A stretch of 64,000 nucleotides of DNA from Pseudomonas sp. CHM02 (GCF_000612585.1 NZ_JFCA01000016.1:54804-118803), one strand, 5' to 3'; shown: positions 23,307-31,411, numbered from the stretch's first letter. The notes: generated from the letters alone by a model not told the origin. Made by a program: numbers and translations.

Positions 23307-23748
23307 TCGCAAGACCAACCAGCGCCACGACAGCCTGTCGTTAACTGCCCGAGGCCCTGGTACTCCCCAGCACCAGGCTGCATCGGAGTGTGATCTGAGT
23401 GCGCAGGCTGATGCGCAATAACTGACTGGCACCCATACCGACATTGCTTCCAGTCGGACAGGAGCGTGGCGATCACGGCTCAGGCTCTGATCAAGGTCAG
23501 GACAATCGAAAGCCGGAGACCAGCACCGGCCAGATCACACCCCGATGCAGATGAACGCGCAGGCTGATGCGTGAAGACGTAGTCAGGAGGACGGAGCAAA
23601 ACGAGGCTCTATGTTGCCAGCAGTTGCGTGACGATCGTTGCTAAGCGCGCTGGCAGAACCTGAAAGGCCGGGATCAGCTCCGGCATCTGCATCCCCCTTC
23701 CCCACCTCTACCCATCATCCCCTCCGCCCTACCAGATCAGAGGTGCAG
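23307..23748. other. Noncoding stretch with short repeats upstream of the HNH gene
   Basis: No convincing gene in about 440 bases. The 15-base word GCGCAGGCTGATGCG occurs twice (23401-23415 and 23557-23571). Two segments of the form GAAAG-CCGG-N-CAGC-CCGGC-CAGATC (23508-23537) and TGAAAGGCCGG...CAGCTCCGGCATCTG (23670-23689 onward) look like diverged copies of one hairpin. Purpose unknown; may be structured leader RNA. Confidence 0.45.
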
Positions 23749-24282
23749 ATGAGCATAAGCAGCTCCTACGTTATTTGTTTGCTCCGTTACGACCCATCCG
23801 ACGGCGCTATGTACTGGAAGACCAGGCAGTCGCATCAAGTTAACTGCCCCGAAATGCTTGATAACTGGAACAGGAGGTACGCCGACAAGCGTGCCGGATC
23901 GTCGAACAGCGACGGTTACGAAGTGATACGAGTGGGCGGAAATCAATTCCGTACCAACCGGCTAGTTTGGGAGCTGCTCCACGGGCCCATCCCAGATGGC
24001 ATGCAGATAGACCACGTAAATGGCGATCGCCGGGACAACCGTGCCGCCAACCTGCGCGCCGTAACAATTACCGAAAACAACCGGAACATGAGGCTTTCAC
24101 ACCGCAACACCAGCGGACTGCACGGGGTCGTGTTCCTCCACCGCTACAACAGATTCCAAGCCCACATAGTCGTAGACAGGAAACACATCTACCTCGGCTA
24201 TCACAAAACCCTAATTGACGCAGCAGCGGCCAGGAAGTCGGCAGAGTTTCGCCACGGCTTTCACCCAAATCACGGCCGCTGA
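23749..24282 (+). CDS. HNH homing-type endonuclease with AP2-like domain
   Basis: 177 residues from the ATG at 23749 (AGAGGTG upstream). DGYEVIRVGGNQFRTNRLVWELLHG...MQIDHVNGDRRDNRAANLRAVT is the HNH_3 nuclease signature (H in QIDHVNGD, N in RDNR). The C-terminal NTSGLHGVVFLHRYNRFQAHIV...YLGYHKTLIDAAAARK is an AP2/ERF-like DNA-binding domain. Such free-standing genes move themselves into cognate phage sites. It interrupts no visible gene here. Confidence 0.92.
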   Translation: MSISSSYVICLLRYDPSDGAMYWKTRQSHQVNCPEMLDNWNRRYADKRAGSSNSDGYEVIRVGGNQFRTNRLVWELLHGPIPDGMQIDHVNGDRRDNRAANLRAVTITENNRNMRLSHRNTSGLHGVVFLHRYNRFQAHIVVDRKHIYLGYHKTLIDAAAARKSAEFRHGFHPNHGR

Positions 24283-24313
24283 TTCCGCCTAACCCCAAAC
24301 ACTGGAGGTCGCC

Positions 24314-24511
24314 ATGAGCGATTGGATCAAGGTTGAGGATCTGCCAGAGGCCAAGCCGGGCGCCTCATACCTGATGATTTTGGATGGTGCTGAGCAGAAG
24401 TGTGTCGAGGTGACCGAGCCTAACGACCGCAAGCGCTGGTTCTACGGCGAGCAAAACGGCGCTTACCCAATCGACGAGATCGAGCTGTTCAAGCTGATTC
24501 CCACCGAATAA
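24314..24511 (+). CDS. Hypothetical small protein
   Basis: 65 residues; GGAGG precedes the ATG. MSDWIKVEDLPEAKPGASYLMILDG...RKRWFYGEQNGAYPIDEIELFKLIP reads as a small all-beta domain similar to phage proteins that resemble the DUF551 fold ('W-x-x-V...LP', 'W'). Function unknown. Confidence 0.6.
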   Translation: MSDWIKVEDLPEAKPGASYLMILDGAEQKCVEVTEPNDRKRWFYGEQNGAYPIDEIELFKLIPTE

Positions 24512-24530
24512 CGCCACCCTGGAGGCAACC

Positions 24531-24968
24531 ATGAACGCAGCATTGAAGATATGCCAGGAGCGTTTCGACGCTCAGTTGCCTCCAGAGGTCAGCGAGGCGA
24601 GCGCGGAACAGGAGTGGCTGGAACACTCGGCGGAACAGTTGGTGTGCGGCATGGACATCAAGTGGAAGCGCCGCTATGGCCAGCCGCAGGTGGTGACGTT
24701 CGACCGGTTCTGCACGTACCTGCAGGGTGTCCTGAATCAGCGCCAGATCGAAGGACTGGATGATCGTGATTCGTTCGCCCGCCTGTTCCTATCGGCAATC
24801 CTAGGCAGCCACAGCGAGGCGCGCGGTCATGCATGTGACTTGATCGGCAATGAGCGCCCAGTAGAAACGGTCGAGAAATTCGCCATGGACCTGCTCAGGC
24901 CCTACGCCGCCGATGCAGTGGCAGCAGAGCGGGAAGAGGCCGAAGACGATGTGGATAACGACCTATGA
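24531..24968 (+). CDS. Hypothetical phage protein
   Basis: 145 residues, GGAGG before the ATG. Helical, with WLEHSAEQLVCGMDIKWKRRYGQPQVVTFDRFCTYLQGVLNQRQ and a very acidic C-terminus (EREEAEDDVDNDL). Coupled to the next gene by ATGA. No function can be assigned. Confidence 0.65.
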   Translation: MNAALKICQERFDAQLPPEVSEASAEQEWLEHSAEQLVCGMDIKWKRRYGQPQVVTFDRFCTYLQGVLNQRQIEGLDDRDSFARLFLSAILGSHSEARGHACDLIGNERPVETVEKFAMDLLRPYAADAVAAEREEAEDDVDNDL

Positions 24969-25156
24969 GCCCTCACATCCTTATCGATGAAGCTCTCGAA
25001 GCCCTGGAGCATCCCGCCAGCGAGCCCGGCGCCCAGCGCGTCGTCCTGACCATGATCACCAACATGCTCACCGGCAACGCCATCACCAACGAAGAGTTCG
25101 CCCACTACTGCCAGCGCCTCCTGAAGATCACCAGGCAGCGCAAGGAGGCCGCATGA
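24965..25156 (+). CDS. Hypothetical small phage protein
   Basis: 63 residues (MSPHILIDEALEALEHPASE), all-helical, starting in the stop of the previous gene and ending in the start of the next one (ATGA at both ends). Probably a small accessory factor. No family known to me. Confidence 0.6.
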   Translation: MSPHILIDEALEALEHPASEPGAQRVVLTMITNMLTGNAITNEEFAHYCQRLLKITRQRKEAA

Positions 25157-25302
25157 ATAGCATGACCCTCGCTTTCACTCACAAGTCCTGGCTCGGCGCC
25201 CTGTCGCTGGCCTACGACGCTGGTATCGAAAACGTCCACGCCTGGAGCCGCCGAGCCTGCCTGTGCGGTGAGTGGACTGTCGCTTATGAGGTTAAGGCAT
25301 GA
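25153..25302 (+). CDS. Hypothetical 49-residue protein
   Basis: Short gene MNSMTLAFTHKSWLGALSLA... ending ACLCGEWTVAYEVKA. It has AGGAGG five bases upstream of the ATG and ATGA overlaps with both neighbours, which argues strongly for translation. The last part (AWSRRACLCGEW) contains a CxC pair. Function unknown. Confidence 0.6.
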   Translation: MNSMTLAFTHKSWLGALSLAYDAGIENVHAWSRRACLCGEWTVAYEVKA

Positions 25303-25874
25303 AGATTGATCTGACCAAAAAGCCCGAAGGCGCCACCCACATAAACCCGCATTCCGGCCTTTGGATTAAATGCTTTGGTGGAAATTCTGGCAGCTATCAG
25401 TTCTTCAAAAATGGCGAGTGGGAGATGGGCTTCGGGTGCATGAGCAACTCCTATCTCGAGATTGCCCAGCCTGAACCCTGGACCGGCGGAGGCCTTCCGC
25501 CTGTTGGGACGGTATGCGAGTTCGCCGGTTTCAATCCCGAGGAAACCATGCCGACGGATCCGCGTGTTGGCGACCAAGTAACGGTGATAGCCCACTTCAT
25601 GAGCGGCTCTTTCGAGGTGGCTGCATTCACCTTTTTTGCGCCTCCTGAGTTCGAATATTTGCAAGTCACTCAAGGCGCATACGGTTGCTTCCGACCCATC
25701 CGCACGCCCGAGCAGATCGCCGAGGAGGCGCGCCTCGTCGAGCTAAACCTAATGATCGGCGCAATCAAGGATCACCCTGGAGGCCGACACGGTGTTGATC
25801 ATCTGACCCAGCTTAGGATTCATGAAGAAGCGTGCATCAATCTGTACGACGCTGGCTGGCGTAAGCAGGTGTAG
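25299..25874 (+). CDS. Hypothetical phage protein
   Basis: 191 residues. First half is beta-rich (INPHSGLWIKCFGGNSGSYQFFKNGEWEMGF), the middle has GTVCEFAGF...VGDQVTVIAHFMSGSFEVAAFTF like a small barrel, and the last 45 residues are helical (EEARLVELNLMIGAIKD). Proteins of this layout are common in Pseudomonas and Salmonella phage accessory operons, without known function. Confidence 0.65.
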   Translation: MKIDLTKKPEGATHINPHSGLWIKCFGGNSGSYQFFKNGEWEMGFGCMSNSYLEIAQPEPWTGGGLPPVGTVCEFAGFNPEETMPTDPRVGDQVTVIAHFMSGSFEVAAFTFFAPPEFEYLQVTQGAYGCFRPIRTPEQIAEEARLVELNLMIGAIKDHPGGRHGVDHLTQLRIHEEACINLYDAGWRKQV

Positions 25875-25876
25875 CC

Positions 25877-25996
25877 ATGAATACCCACCAGCGGCACCGG
25901 CGCCGCGCCATCCGCTGGACCTCGGCCATCGTTGGCCTGACCTTCCTCACCATCGTTCTACTGGGCCCAGCCATTGGCGGCCTGATCACTCAATAG
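25877..25996 (+). CDS. Small single-span membrane protein
   Basis: 39 residues starting two bases after the previous stop, with AGGTG upstream. A very basic N-terminus (MNTHQRHRRRAIRW) precedes one membrane helix (SAIVGLTFLTIVLLGPAIGG). Similar tiny membrane proteins occur in early phage operons. Function unknown. Confidence 0.5.
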   Translation: MNTHQRHRRRAIRWTSAIVGLTFLTIVLLGPAIGGLITQ

Positions 25997-26005
25997 GTAC
26001 ACACC

Positions 26006-26515
26006 ATGTCGATCGATCCTCGGGCACACGCCCCCGAGCGCATTGCTGCGCCTGCACCGCTGCCTCACATCAGCCGCCGCGCACTCAAACGCGTGAAGAA
26101 TCCAATCCCTGCGCCGACCGTTTGCCGCTATTGCGGTGATGAGGTCCACCTGGTGTGCAACTCAGAAATCTACAACGGCCGCAGTTATGGGGATTGGCCT
26201 TACGCCTACCTCTGCCAAGGGTGCAGGGCCTATGTAGGTCTCCACCCTGACACTGATATTCCGCTGGGCACGCTAGCCGACGACAAGCTACGAGCAGTGC
26301 GCAACAAGACCAAGGCTGTTTTTCACGACTACATGAAGAAAGCCGGCATGAGTCGAACCGGCGCCTACCAATGGCTCGCCGGCCAAATGAACATCGACGT
26401 CGGCGTCTGCCACTTTGGGTGGTTCGATCATGCCGAATGCCTAGCGGCTAAAAAGGTCGTCGAGCAGTCCTCGCCTCAGACAGCAATGGCCCAGGCGTTC
26501 GCCAAGGCTCAATAA
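26006..26515 (+). CDS. Zinc-finger protein (DUF3268)
   Basis: 169 residues. CRYCGDEVHLVCNSEIYNGRSYGDWPYAYLCQGCRAYVGLHPDTDIPLGTLAD is the hallmark of the DUF3268 zinc-finger domain, followed by helices (MKKAGMSRTGAYQWLAGQMNI) and HFGWFDHAECLAA. Found in many phages; probably nucleic-acid-binding. Function is not established. Confidence 0.8.
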   Translation: MSIDPRAHAPERIAAPAPLPHISRRALKRVKNPIPAPTVCRYCGDEVHLVCNSEIYNGRSYGDWPYAYLCQGCRAYVGLHPDTDIPLGTLADDKLRAVRNKTKAVFHDYMKKAGMSRTGAYQWLAGQMNIDVGVCHFGWFDHAECLAAKKVVEQSSPQTAMAQAFAKAQ

Positions 26516-26558
26516 CCCACACCTTCAATCGCTGCGAGCATCGCGGCAGGGAGTCACC

Positions 26559-27662
26559 GTGTCCGCACAACAGCAAGTAATCACCATCGACGACATCAGC
26601 GCCGACAACGCGCCGGCCATTTACATAGCTGGCGGTCTGGGCCAGTTCTTCGACGCGGTGAAGGCCGAGGTTACCGGCGAGGTGCCTGACCTCACCACCC
26701 GCAAGGGCCGGGAGCGTATCGCCTCCCTGGCCGCCACAGTCAGCAAGTCGAAAGCAGCCGTGGAAAAGCCGGGCCGTGACTACCTGCGCCGCCTCAAGGA
26801 AATGCCGAAGGTGGTCGAGGCCGAGTTGCGCGATTTCGTCACCAAGATGGACAACCTGCGCGATTCCACCCGCCAGCCACTGACTGATTGGGAAAACGCC
26901 GAGCAGGCGCGCAAAGATAAGCACGTCGACGGTATCGACAGCATGAAGGATATGGCGCTGTTCGGCGCAACGCCTCCGGCGTCCGTAGTTGCCCGGATGA
27001 TCGCCGACCTCGAAGCCATCGAAATCAACGATGGTTGGGAAGAGTTCCTGGCCGAAGCTGCCCAGGTGAAGGACCAGACCCTGGCGAAGTTGCGCACCCT
27101 GCACGCCGAGCGAACTCAGTACGAAGCCGAACAGGCCGAACTGACCCGCCTGCGGCTGGAGAAGGAAGCCCGCGACAAGAAGGACAACGAGGATCGCATT
27201 GCCCGCGAAGCAGCCGAGGAAGCAACACGCAAGGCCGAGGCAAAGGCCCAGCAGGATCGCGAAGCCGAAGCACAGCGCGTCCGTGATGAAAAGGCCGCCG
27301 CCGAAAAGCGGGAGAACGACCTGAAGTTGCAGGCCGCCGACGCCGAGCGCAAGGCAGAACAGTCGAAGCGCGAAAAGGTCGAGGCAGAGCAGAAGGCGGA
27401 GCGCGACCGCCTGCAAGGCATCGAAGACCAGAAGCGGGCTGTTGAGCAGGCCCGCTTGGACGAGAAGGCTCGCGCCGACGCAGCCGCCGACGAAATCTTG
27501 CGCCAGGCAGCAGCCCGCGAGGCCGACAAGGCTCACCAAGCGAAGATCAATCGCGCCGCCCTGGAAGCGTTCATTGCCGGCGGCATGCCGGAGGCTTGTG
27601 CCAAGCAGGCGGTCACCATGATCGCCCAACGCAAGATTCCAGCCGTTTCAATTTCATACTGA
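26559..27662 (+). CDS. Long coiled-coil protein of the recombination operon
   Basis: 367 residues, starting with GTG at 26559 (AGGGAG upstream). Residues 1-160 are helical and globular; 165-325 are an unbroken Ala/Glu/Lys/Arg coiled coil; the end (RAALEAFIAGGMPEACAKQAVTMIAQRKIPAVSISY) is conserved in many phage proteins just upstream of ERF annealing genes. It probably works with ERF and the exonuclease that follow, but the mechanism is unknown. Confidence 0.75.
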   Translation: MSAQQQVITIDDISADNAPAIYIAGGLGQFFDAVKAEVTGEVPDLTTRKGRERIASLAATVSKSKAAVEKPGRDYLRRLKEMPKVVEAELRDFVTKMDNLRDSTRQPLTDWENAEQARKDKHVDGIDSMKDMALFGATPPASVVARMIADLEAIEINDGWEEFLAEAAQVKDQTLAKLRTLHAERTQYEAEQAELTRLRLEKEARDKKDNEDRIAREAAEEATRKAEAKAQQDREAEAQRVRDEKAAAEKRENDLKLQAADAERKAEQSKREKVEAEQKAERDRLQGIEDQKRAVEQARLDEKARADAAADEILRQAAAREADKAHQAKINRAALEAFIAGGMPEACAKQAVTMIAQRKIPAVSISY

Positions 27663-27669
27663 GGTTTCC

Positions 27670-28452
27670 ATGAGCACAGAAATCATCATGCCGGATCAGC
27701 GGCGCCAAGCGGTGGTTCCCATCAGTTCCGACACCAGCATCATGGCGGTAATCAGCCGCGCCGCCTCCGATCCTTCCTGCGACATCAACAAGCTTGAGCG
27801 CCTGATGGAAATGCATGAGCGCATGCAGGCGCAGAGCGCGAAACAGATGTACGACGAAGCGTTGGCACAGATGCAGGAGGAAATGCCCGTAATCGGCGAG
27901 CGAGGCGGGATCAAGGATAAAAACGGACGCATCCAAAGCACCTATGCGCTCTGGGAGGACGTAAACGAGATGATCAAGCCGGTAATGGCGAAACACGGGT
28001 TCGCCATCACCTTTCGCACGCCTCGCAACGAGCGAGGCATTGAGGTTGAGGGCGTTCTCAGTCACCGCGCCGGGCACCGTGAAGTGACCTCAATCGTCCT
28101 TCCTGTAGATGCCACTGGCAGCAAAAACGGCGTACAGGCCGTGGCCTCCAGCGTCAGCTACGGCAAGCGCTATACCGCCGGATTGCTGCTGAACATCACC
28201 ACTACTGGCGAAGATGATGACGGCAACGGGCCGGCCGCCCAGATCACGCCGCGCGTCACGTCGGCCCAAGCCACACAGTTGGCGACCTTGCTGGATAAGT
28301 GCAGCGACAAGGCCAAGGAAGCATTTAAGAAAATTCATGGTGCACCGGCTTCCGTTGAGAAGGCGGTATTTGATCAGGTGCTGGGCATGCTCACCAAGTC
28401 AGCAGCACAACACGCCGCATCTCAGGAGAACAATGATGCAGATAATCACTGA
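27670..28452 (+). CDS. ERF-family single-strand annealing protein
   Basis: 260 residues. MYDEALAQMQEEMPVIGERGGIKDKNGRIQSTYALWEDVNEMIKPVMAKHGFAITF and SYGKRYTAGLLLNITTTGEDDDGN match the ERF family (P22 Erf). ERF forms rings on single-stranded DNA and anneals complementary strands for phage recombination and genome circularisation. The C-terminal half is variable. Followed by an overlapping exonuclease gene, its usual partner. Confidence 0.92.
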   Translation: MSTEIIMPDQRRQAVVPISSDTSIMAVISRAASDPSCDINKLERLMEMHERMQAQSAKQMYDEALAQMQEEMPVIGERGGIKDKNGRIQSTYALWEDVNEMIKPVMAKHGFAITFRTPRNERGIEVEGVLSHRAGHREVTSIVLPVDATGSKNGVQAVASSVSYGKRYTAGLLLNITTTGEDDDGNGPAAQITPRVTSAQATQLATLLDKCSDKAKEAFKKIHGAPASVEKAVFDQVLGMLTKSAAQHAASQENNDADNH

Positions 28453-29053
28453 GGTTGAGCAGGGTTCGCCGGAATGGCTGGCCCTGCGCCTGGGTATCGT
28501 CACCTGCTCTGAACTGGAATGCCTGCTTACCAACGGTAAGGGCGAAGCCGGTTTCGGTGTAGGCGCCTTTACCTACATGCACACGCTGATCGGCGAGCGC
28601 ATCACCGGTGAGGCCGCCGACACGTTCACGGGCAACCGCCACACAGAGCGCGGCCACGAGCTGGAAGGTGTTGCCCGCAAGCTCTACGAGCAGCGCGAGG
28701 AAGTTGAAACTAACCAGGTGGCAATCATCCTCAACCACGGCGCCGGCTATTCTCCTGACTCGCTGGTGGGGCCCAAGGGCCTGACGGAAATTAAAACCAA
28801 GCTGCCTAAATTTCAGGTCGAAGTAATCCTGTCGGGCGAGATTCCAAAAGAACACGTCGCCCAGTGCCAGGGTGGCCTGTGGGTTTCGGAGCGCGAGTGG
28901 ATCGACTTTGTTTGCTACTGGCCGGGCATGCCGCTGTTCATCAAGCGCGCGTACCGGGATGAGGCGATGATTCGCAAGATCACCGAGCGGGTTAAGACCT
29001 TCTACGAAATCCTCGAAGACCGCATGAACCAAGTACTGGGGATCGCAGCATGA
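28436..29053 (+). CDS. YqaJ/lambda-exo-like recombination exonuclease
   Basis: 205 residues from the ATG at 28436 (GGAG seven bases upstream); ATG at 28433 is an alternative. GSPEWLALRLGIVTCSELECLLTNG, the downstream RHTERGHELEGVARKLYE, and GYSPDSLVGPKGLTEIKTKLP give the PD-(D/E)xK core: Asp in SPDSLV, Glu and Lys in TEIKTK. It should resect double-stranded ends 5'-3' and hand single strands to ERF. Overlaps erf by 17 bases. Confidence 0.92.
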   Translation: MQIITEVEQGSPEWLALRLGIVTCSELECLLTNGKGEAGFGVGAFTYMHTLIGERITGEAADTFTGNRHTERGHELEGVARKLYEQREEVETNQVAIILNHGAGYSPDSLVGPKGLTEIKTKLPKFQVEVILSGEIPKEHVAQCQGGLWVSEREWIDFVCYWPGMPLFIKRAYRDEAMIRKITERVKTFYEILEDRMNQVLGIAA

Positions 29054-29643
29054 TCAGCAACCACCTCAGCCTGGTCGAGGCACTACGGCCAGCATCGGAT
29101 GAACTGGCCGCCCAGGTCGAGCAGTACCTGGCGGCCGGCGGCAAGATCGAAGTGGCCGAGCCGATCGGTTACAAGCCCAAGCCGATCACCTACAGCAACC
29201 AGATGCCGCCGGCGCCGAAACCATTTGTTCGGCGCAAAGTTGAGACTACTCCCCTGCCCCTGGACAAGACCGACATCCGCACCCAGGCGCGCCTCAGGAT
29301 GGCCGAGCAGATACGCCAGTTGGGCGTAACGCTCACCCAGACCGAGGTCGCCGCTGAGCTTGGTGTAAGCCGACGGCTGATCTACAACTACGCTGCCCGG
29401 TACGACATCACGTTCAAGGCGCCAACCCGAGGCGGCGCCCACAATCTTGTGCGGAGGGAGATTGACGAAACCCGCGACGCCAAGCTCGCCGAGCGCATCC
29501 GTGCCTTCCTGGAGTTGGGCATCACCCGGCGTCAGTGCTGCGGAAAGCTGGCGATCGGCAATAAGGCCTTCGAGCGGATCATCGCCGCCCACGGCATCGA
29601 CTACCCAAAAGCGCGGCGCGGCAGCACCTCATGCGCCGCATAG
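29050..29643 (+). CDS. Hypothetical phage DNA-binding protein
   Basis: 197 residues, start overlapping the exonuclease stop (ATGA). Residues 90-125 form a helix-turn-helix (LTQTEVAAELGVSRRLIYNYAARYDI), and a second similar helical segment follows (LELGITRRQCCGKLAIGNKAFERIIAAHGI). Likely binds DNA; might regulate the early operon. Family not characterised. Confidence 0.7.
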   Translation: MISNHLSLVEALRPASDELAAQVEQYLAAGGKIEVAEPIGYKPKPITYSNQMPPAPKPFVRRKVETTPLPLDKTDIRTQARLRMAEQIRQLGVTLTQTEVAAELGVSRRLIYNYAARYDITFKAPTRGGAHNLVRREIDETRDAKLAERIRAFLELGITRRQCCGKLAIGNKAFERIIAAHGIDYPKARRGSTSCAA

Positions 29644-29712
29644 CCCGCACCCAGCAACGAAAACGTCAAACCTGGCTCGCACTGCCGGCCAGCGGAATAG
29701 AAGAGGTAGGCC

Positions 29713-30198
29713 ATGGCTGTGACCCAGGAAGAACGAACGGCCAGGCTTGCCGAGAAACGGCAGGAGCTGGGCGAGCAGGAATTGCGGCACACGGTGCCAT
29801 ACGGCGCCCGGAAGATGCTCGACGAGCTGATGCACTGGCATAAGATCAAGGAAACGAGCGAGGCGGTGCAGCTGCTGGTGCTGAACGGTCGGGCCGACGA
29901 CTTGCCGGCGGCGGCGCCGAAAGTCAAAGGCCCGTCCGACATCATCCGCCACTACTTCCGCGAGAGGATGCGTGAACGACTGGCGGCGCTCACCGCCGAC
30001 CTGGGCGAGACGAAAGACCGGTCCACCATTTGGCGGTTGATCGCACACGCCCACTCGCTTGGTGCCGAGAAGTCCGCCTACCTGCTCGCAATTCCGCGCC
30101 ACGATATGACCGTATCTGAAAACGTGGCGCGTAAATTACGCCAAGCAGGCTTCGCTGAATCTCTCCAAATGAACGCCGAAGACGACGGCGACGAATAA
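29713..30198 (+). CDS. Hypothetical phage protein
   Basis: 161 residues, AGGT before the ATG. Helical, with KMLDELMHWHKIKETSEAVQLLVLNG, RHYFRERMRERLAALTADLGE and STIWRLIAHAHSLGAEKSAYLLAIPRHD, and an acidic end. Seen commonly in the Pseudomonas phage early region. No function is known to me. Confidence 0.6.
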   Translation: MAVTQEERTARLAEKRQELGEQELRHTVPYGARKMLDELMHWHKIKETSEAVQLLVLNGRADDLPAAAPKVKGPSDIIRHYFRERMRERLAALTADLGETKDRSTIWRLIAHAHSLGAEKSAYLLAIPRHDMTVSENVARKLRQAGFAESLQMNAEDDGDE

Positions 30199-30246
30199 CC
30201 CACCCTACTCGCTGCATCCGGCGGGTGGAGCCCTACTAAATGGAAG

Positions 30247-30492
30247 CTAGAAGTATCCCCTTCTTGCTCTAAATACTATTCCATACGCGCAGAAGCCGAG
30301 ACCGATCTCGGCAATTGCCATCACGCCGTAAATTACGCCGGCGATGAAGGACGACGCGAGGAACGAGAGACCAACAAGGAGAATCAGGACCTGCAGAATA
30401 GTCTCAGCCCTCTTTGTCCAGAATGGTCCTTTAGAATCAACGAAACCTACGACAAAGCCGATCAGTATCCCCACAACTATTTTCGCAAACAT
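30247..30492 (-). CDS. Small membrane protein on the opposite strand
   Basis: 81 residues from the ATG at 30492, with AAGGAG five bases upstream. Three hydrophobic segments (about 2-18 FAKIVVGILIGFVVGFV, 29-48 TILQVLILLVGLSFLASSF, 50-72 AGVIYGVMAIAEIGLGFCAYG). It is the only minus-strand gene inside the rightward operon, so it has its own promoter (about 30493-30560) and may be active in the lysogen. Could be a superinfection-exclusion protein; this is a guess from context. Confidence 0.65.
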   Translation of the reverse strand: MFAKIVVGILIGFVVGFVDSKGPFWTKRAETILQVLILLVGLSFLASSFIAGVIYGVMAIAEIGLGFCAYGIVFRARRGYF

Positions 30493-30588
30493 CTTCGCTC
30501 CTTGAATTGGCCCCATGCCGGTCACCCGTAATACCCCATATGAACGAATCACGCCAGCCGGCAAGGTTGTCGGCTGCCCGGAGGATAA

Positions 30589-31401
30589 ATGAATGAGCTG
30601 GCTCTTTTCGCAGGCTCTGGTGGCGGAATACTCGGCGGCCACCTGCTCGGGTGGCGCACCGTCGGCGCCGTTGAGCGTGATGCCTACTCCGCACAAGTTC
30701 TGGCGCAACGACAAAACGATGGAGCCCTCCCAGCTTTCCCGATTTGGTCTGACGTGTGCAGTTTTGACGGAAGACCATGGCGCGGCCTTGTTGACGTGGT
30801 TTCTGGCGGATTCCCGTGTCAGGACATATCAGTTGCCGGGAATGGCGCTGGAATCGACGGCGCCCGCTCTGGGCTCTGGCGTGAAATGGCGAGAATCATC
30901 GGCGAGGTACGACCTAAAAAGGCATACCTGGAAAACTCACCTTTGCTTGTGGGAAGAGGACTTGCCGTGGTCCTCGGTGACCTTGCCGAAATGGGGTATG
31001 ACGCTCAATGGTGCATTGTTTCAGCATCCGACTGCGGAGCGCCCCATCAGCGCGATCGATGCTGGCTTGTGGCCAACGATAACCGTGCACGGCAACCACA
31101 ACCAGCCTGGCAGCAGCAAGAATGCCGGCTGGGGGCTGAGTTCAGCCGTGAAGCTTTGGCCGACTCCACTGGCACGGGACGGAAAGAGCGGGGTTTTCTC
31201 CCAAGCCGGCAAAGCCAAGCGGGCCAGCCAAACACGTGGCAAGCCCCTGAACGAAACAGTCGGTGGCCAGTTGAACCCAGAATGGGTCGAGTGGCTGATG
31301 GGGTGGCCCATCGGGTGGACCGAATTAAAGCCCTTGGCAATGGACAAGTTCCTCGAGTGGCAGCAACAGCATTCCCCTTGCTCTCGATCAACAACGACTG
31401 A
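30589..31401 (+). CDS. DNA (cytosine-5) methyltransferase
   Basis: 270 residues, short for the family because the target-recognition region is only about 90 residues. Motif I is FAGSGGG (7-13), motif IV GGFPCQDIS with catalytic Cys77, motif VI ENSP (115-118, Ser instead of the usual Val), motif VIII QRDR (154-157) and motif X ALGNGQVP (248-255). It would methylate C5 of cytosine in an unknown sequence, probably to protect phage DNA from restriction. Another frame of the same DNA also looks coding (see 30719-31411). Confidence 0.9.
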   Translation: MNELALFAGSGGGILGGHLLGWRTVGAVERDAYSAQVLAQRQNDGALPAFPIWSDVCSFDGRPWRGLVDVVSGGFPCQDISVAGNGAGIDGARSGLWREMARIIGEVRPKKAYLENSPLLVGRGLAVVLGDLAEMGYDAQWCIVSASDCGAPHQRDRCWLVANDNRARQPQPAWQQQECRLGAEFSREALADSTGTGRKERGFLPSRQSQAGQPNTWQAPERNSRWPVEPRMGRVADGVAHRVDRIKALGNGQVPRVAATAFPLLSINND

Positions 31402-31411
31402 CGCCGCATAA
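30719..31411 (+). CDS. Phage protein encoded in a second frame over the methyltransferase gene
   Basis: 230 residues from ATG 30719; the frame is open from 30593 (272 residues), only four bases after the methyltransferase start. It contains FGLTCAVLTEDHGAALL, RYDLKRHTWKTHLCLWEEDLP, TLPKWGMTLNGALFQHP, GLWPT and LWPTPLARDGKSG, and near the end NPEWVEWLMGWPIGWTEL. These phrases are familiar from phage proteins annotated beside or as part of cytosine methyltransferases. The function is unknown. The frame is offset by +1 from the methyltransferase and has no clear ribosome site. Confidence 0.55.
   Translation: MEPSQLSRFGLTCAVLTEDHGAALLTWFLADSRVRTYQLPGMALESTAPALGSGVKWRESSARYDLKRHTWKTHLCLWEEDLPWSSVTLPKWGMTLNGALFQHPTAERPISAIDAGLWPTITVHGNHNQPGSSKNAGWGLSSAVKLWPTPLARDGKSGVFSQAGKAKRASQTRGKPLNETVGGQLNPEWVEWLMGWPIGWTELKPLAMDKFLEWQQQHSPCSRSTTTDAA

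Noticed and set aside
23307..23748. Possible CRISPR array
   Set aside because: Only two copies of a 15-base word and diverged hairpins, with no regular spacing and no cas genes.
26448..27629. 393-residue minus-strand frame over the coiled-coil gene
   Set aside because: It is the antisense shadow of a highly biased Ala/Glu/Lys coiled-coil gene; Leu/Gly/Phe repeats are what that strand gives by chance.
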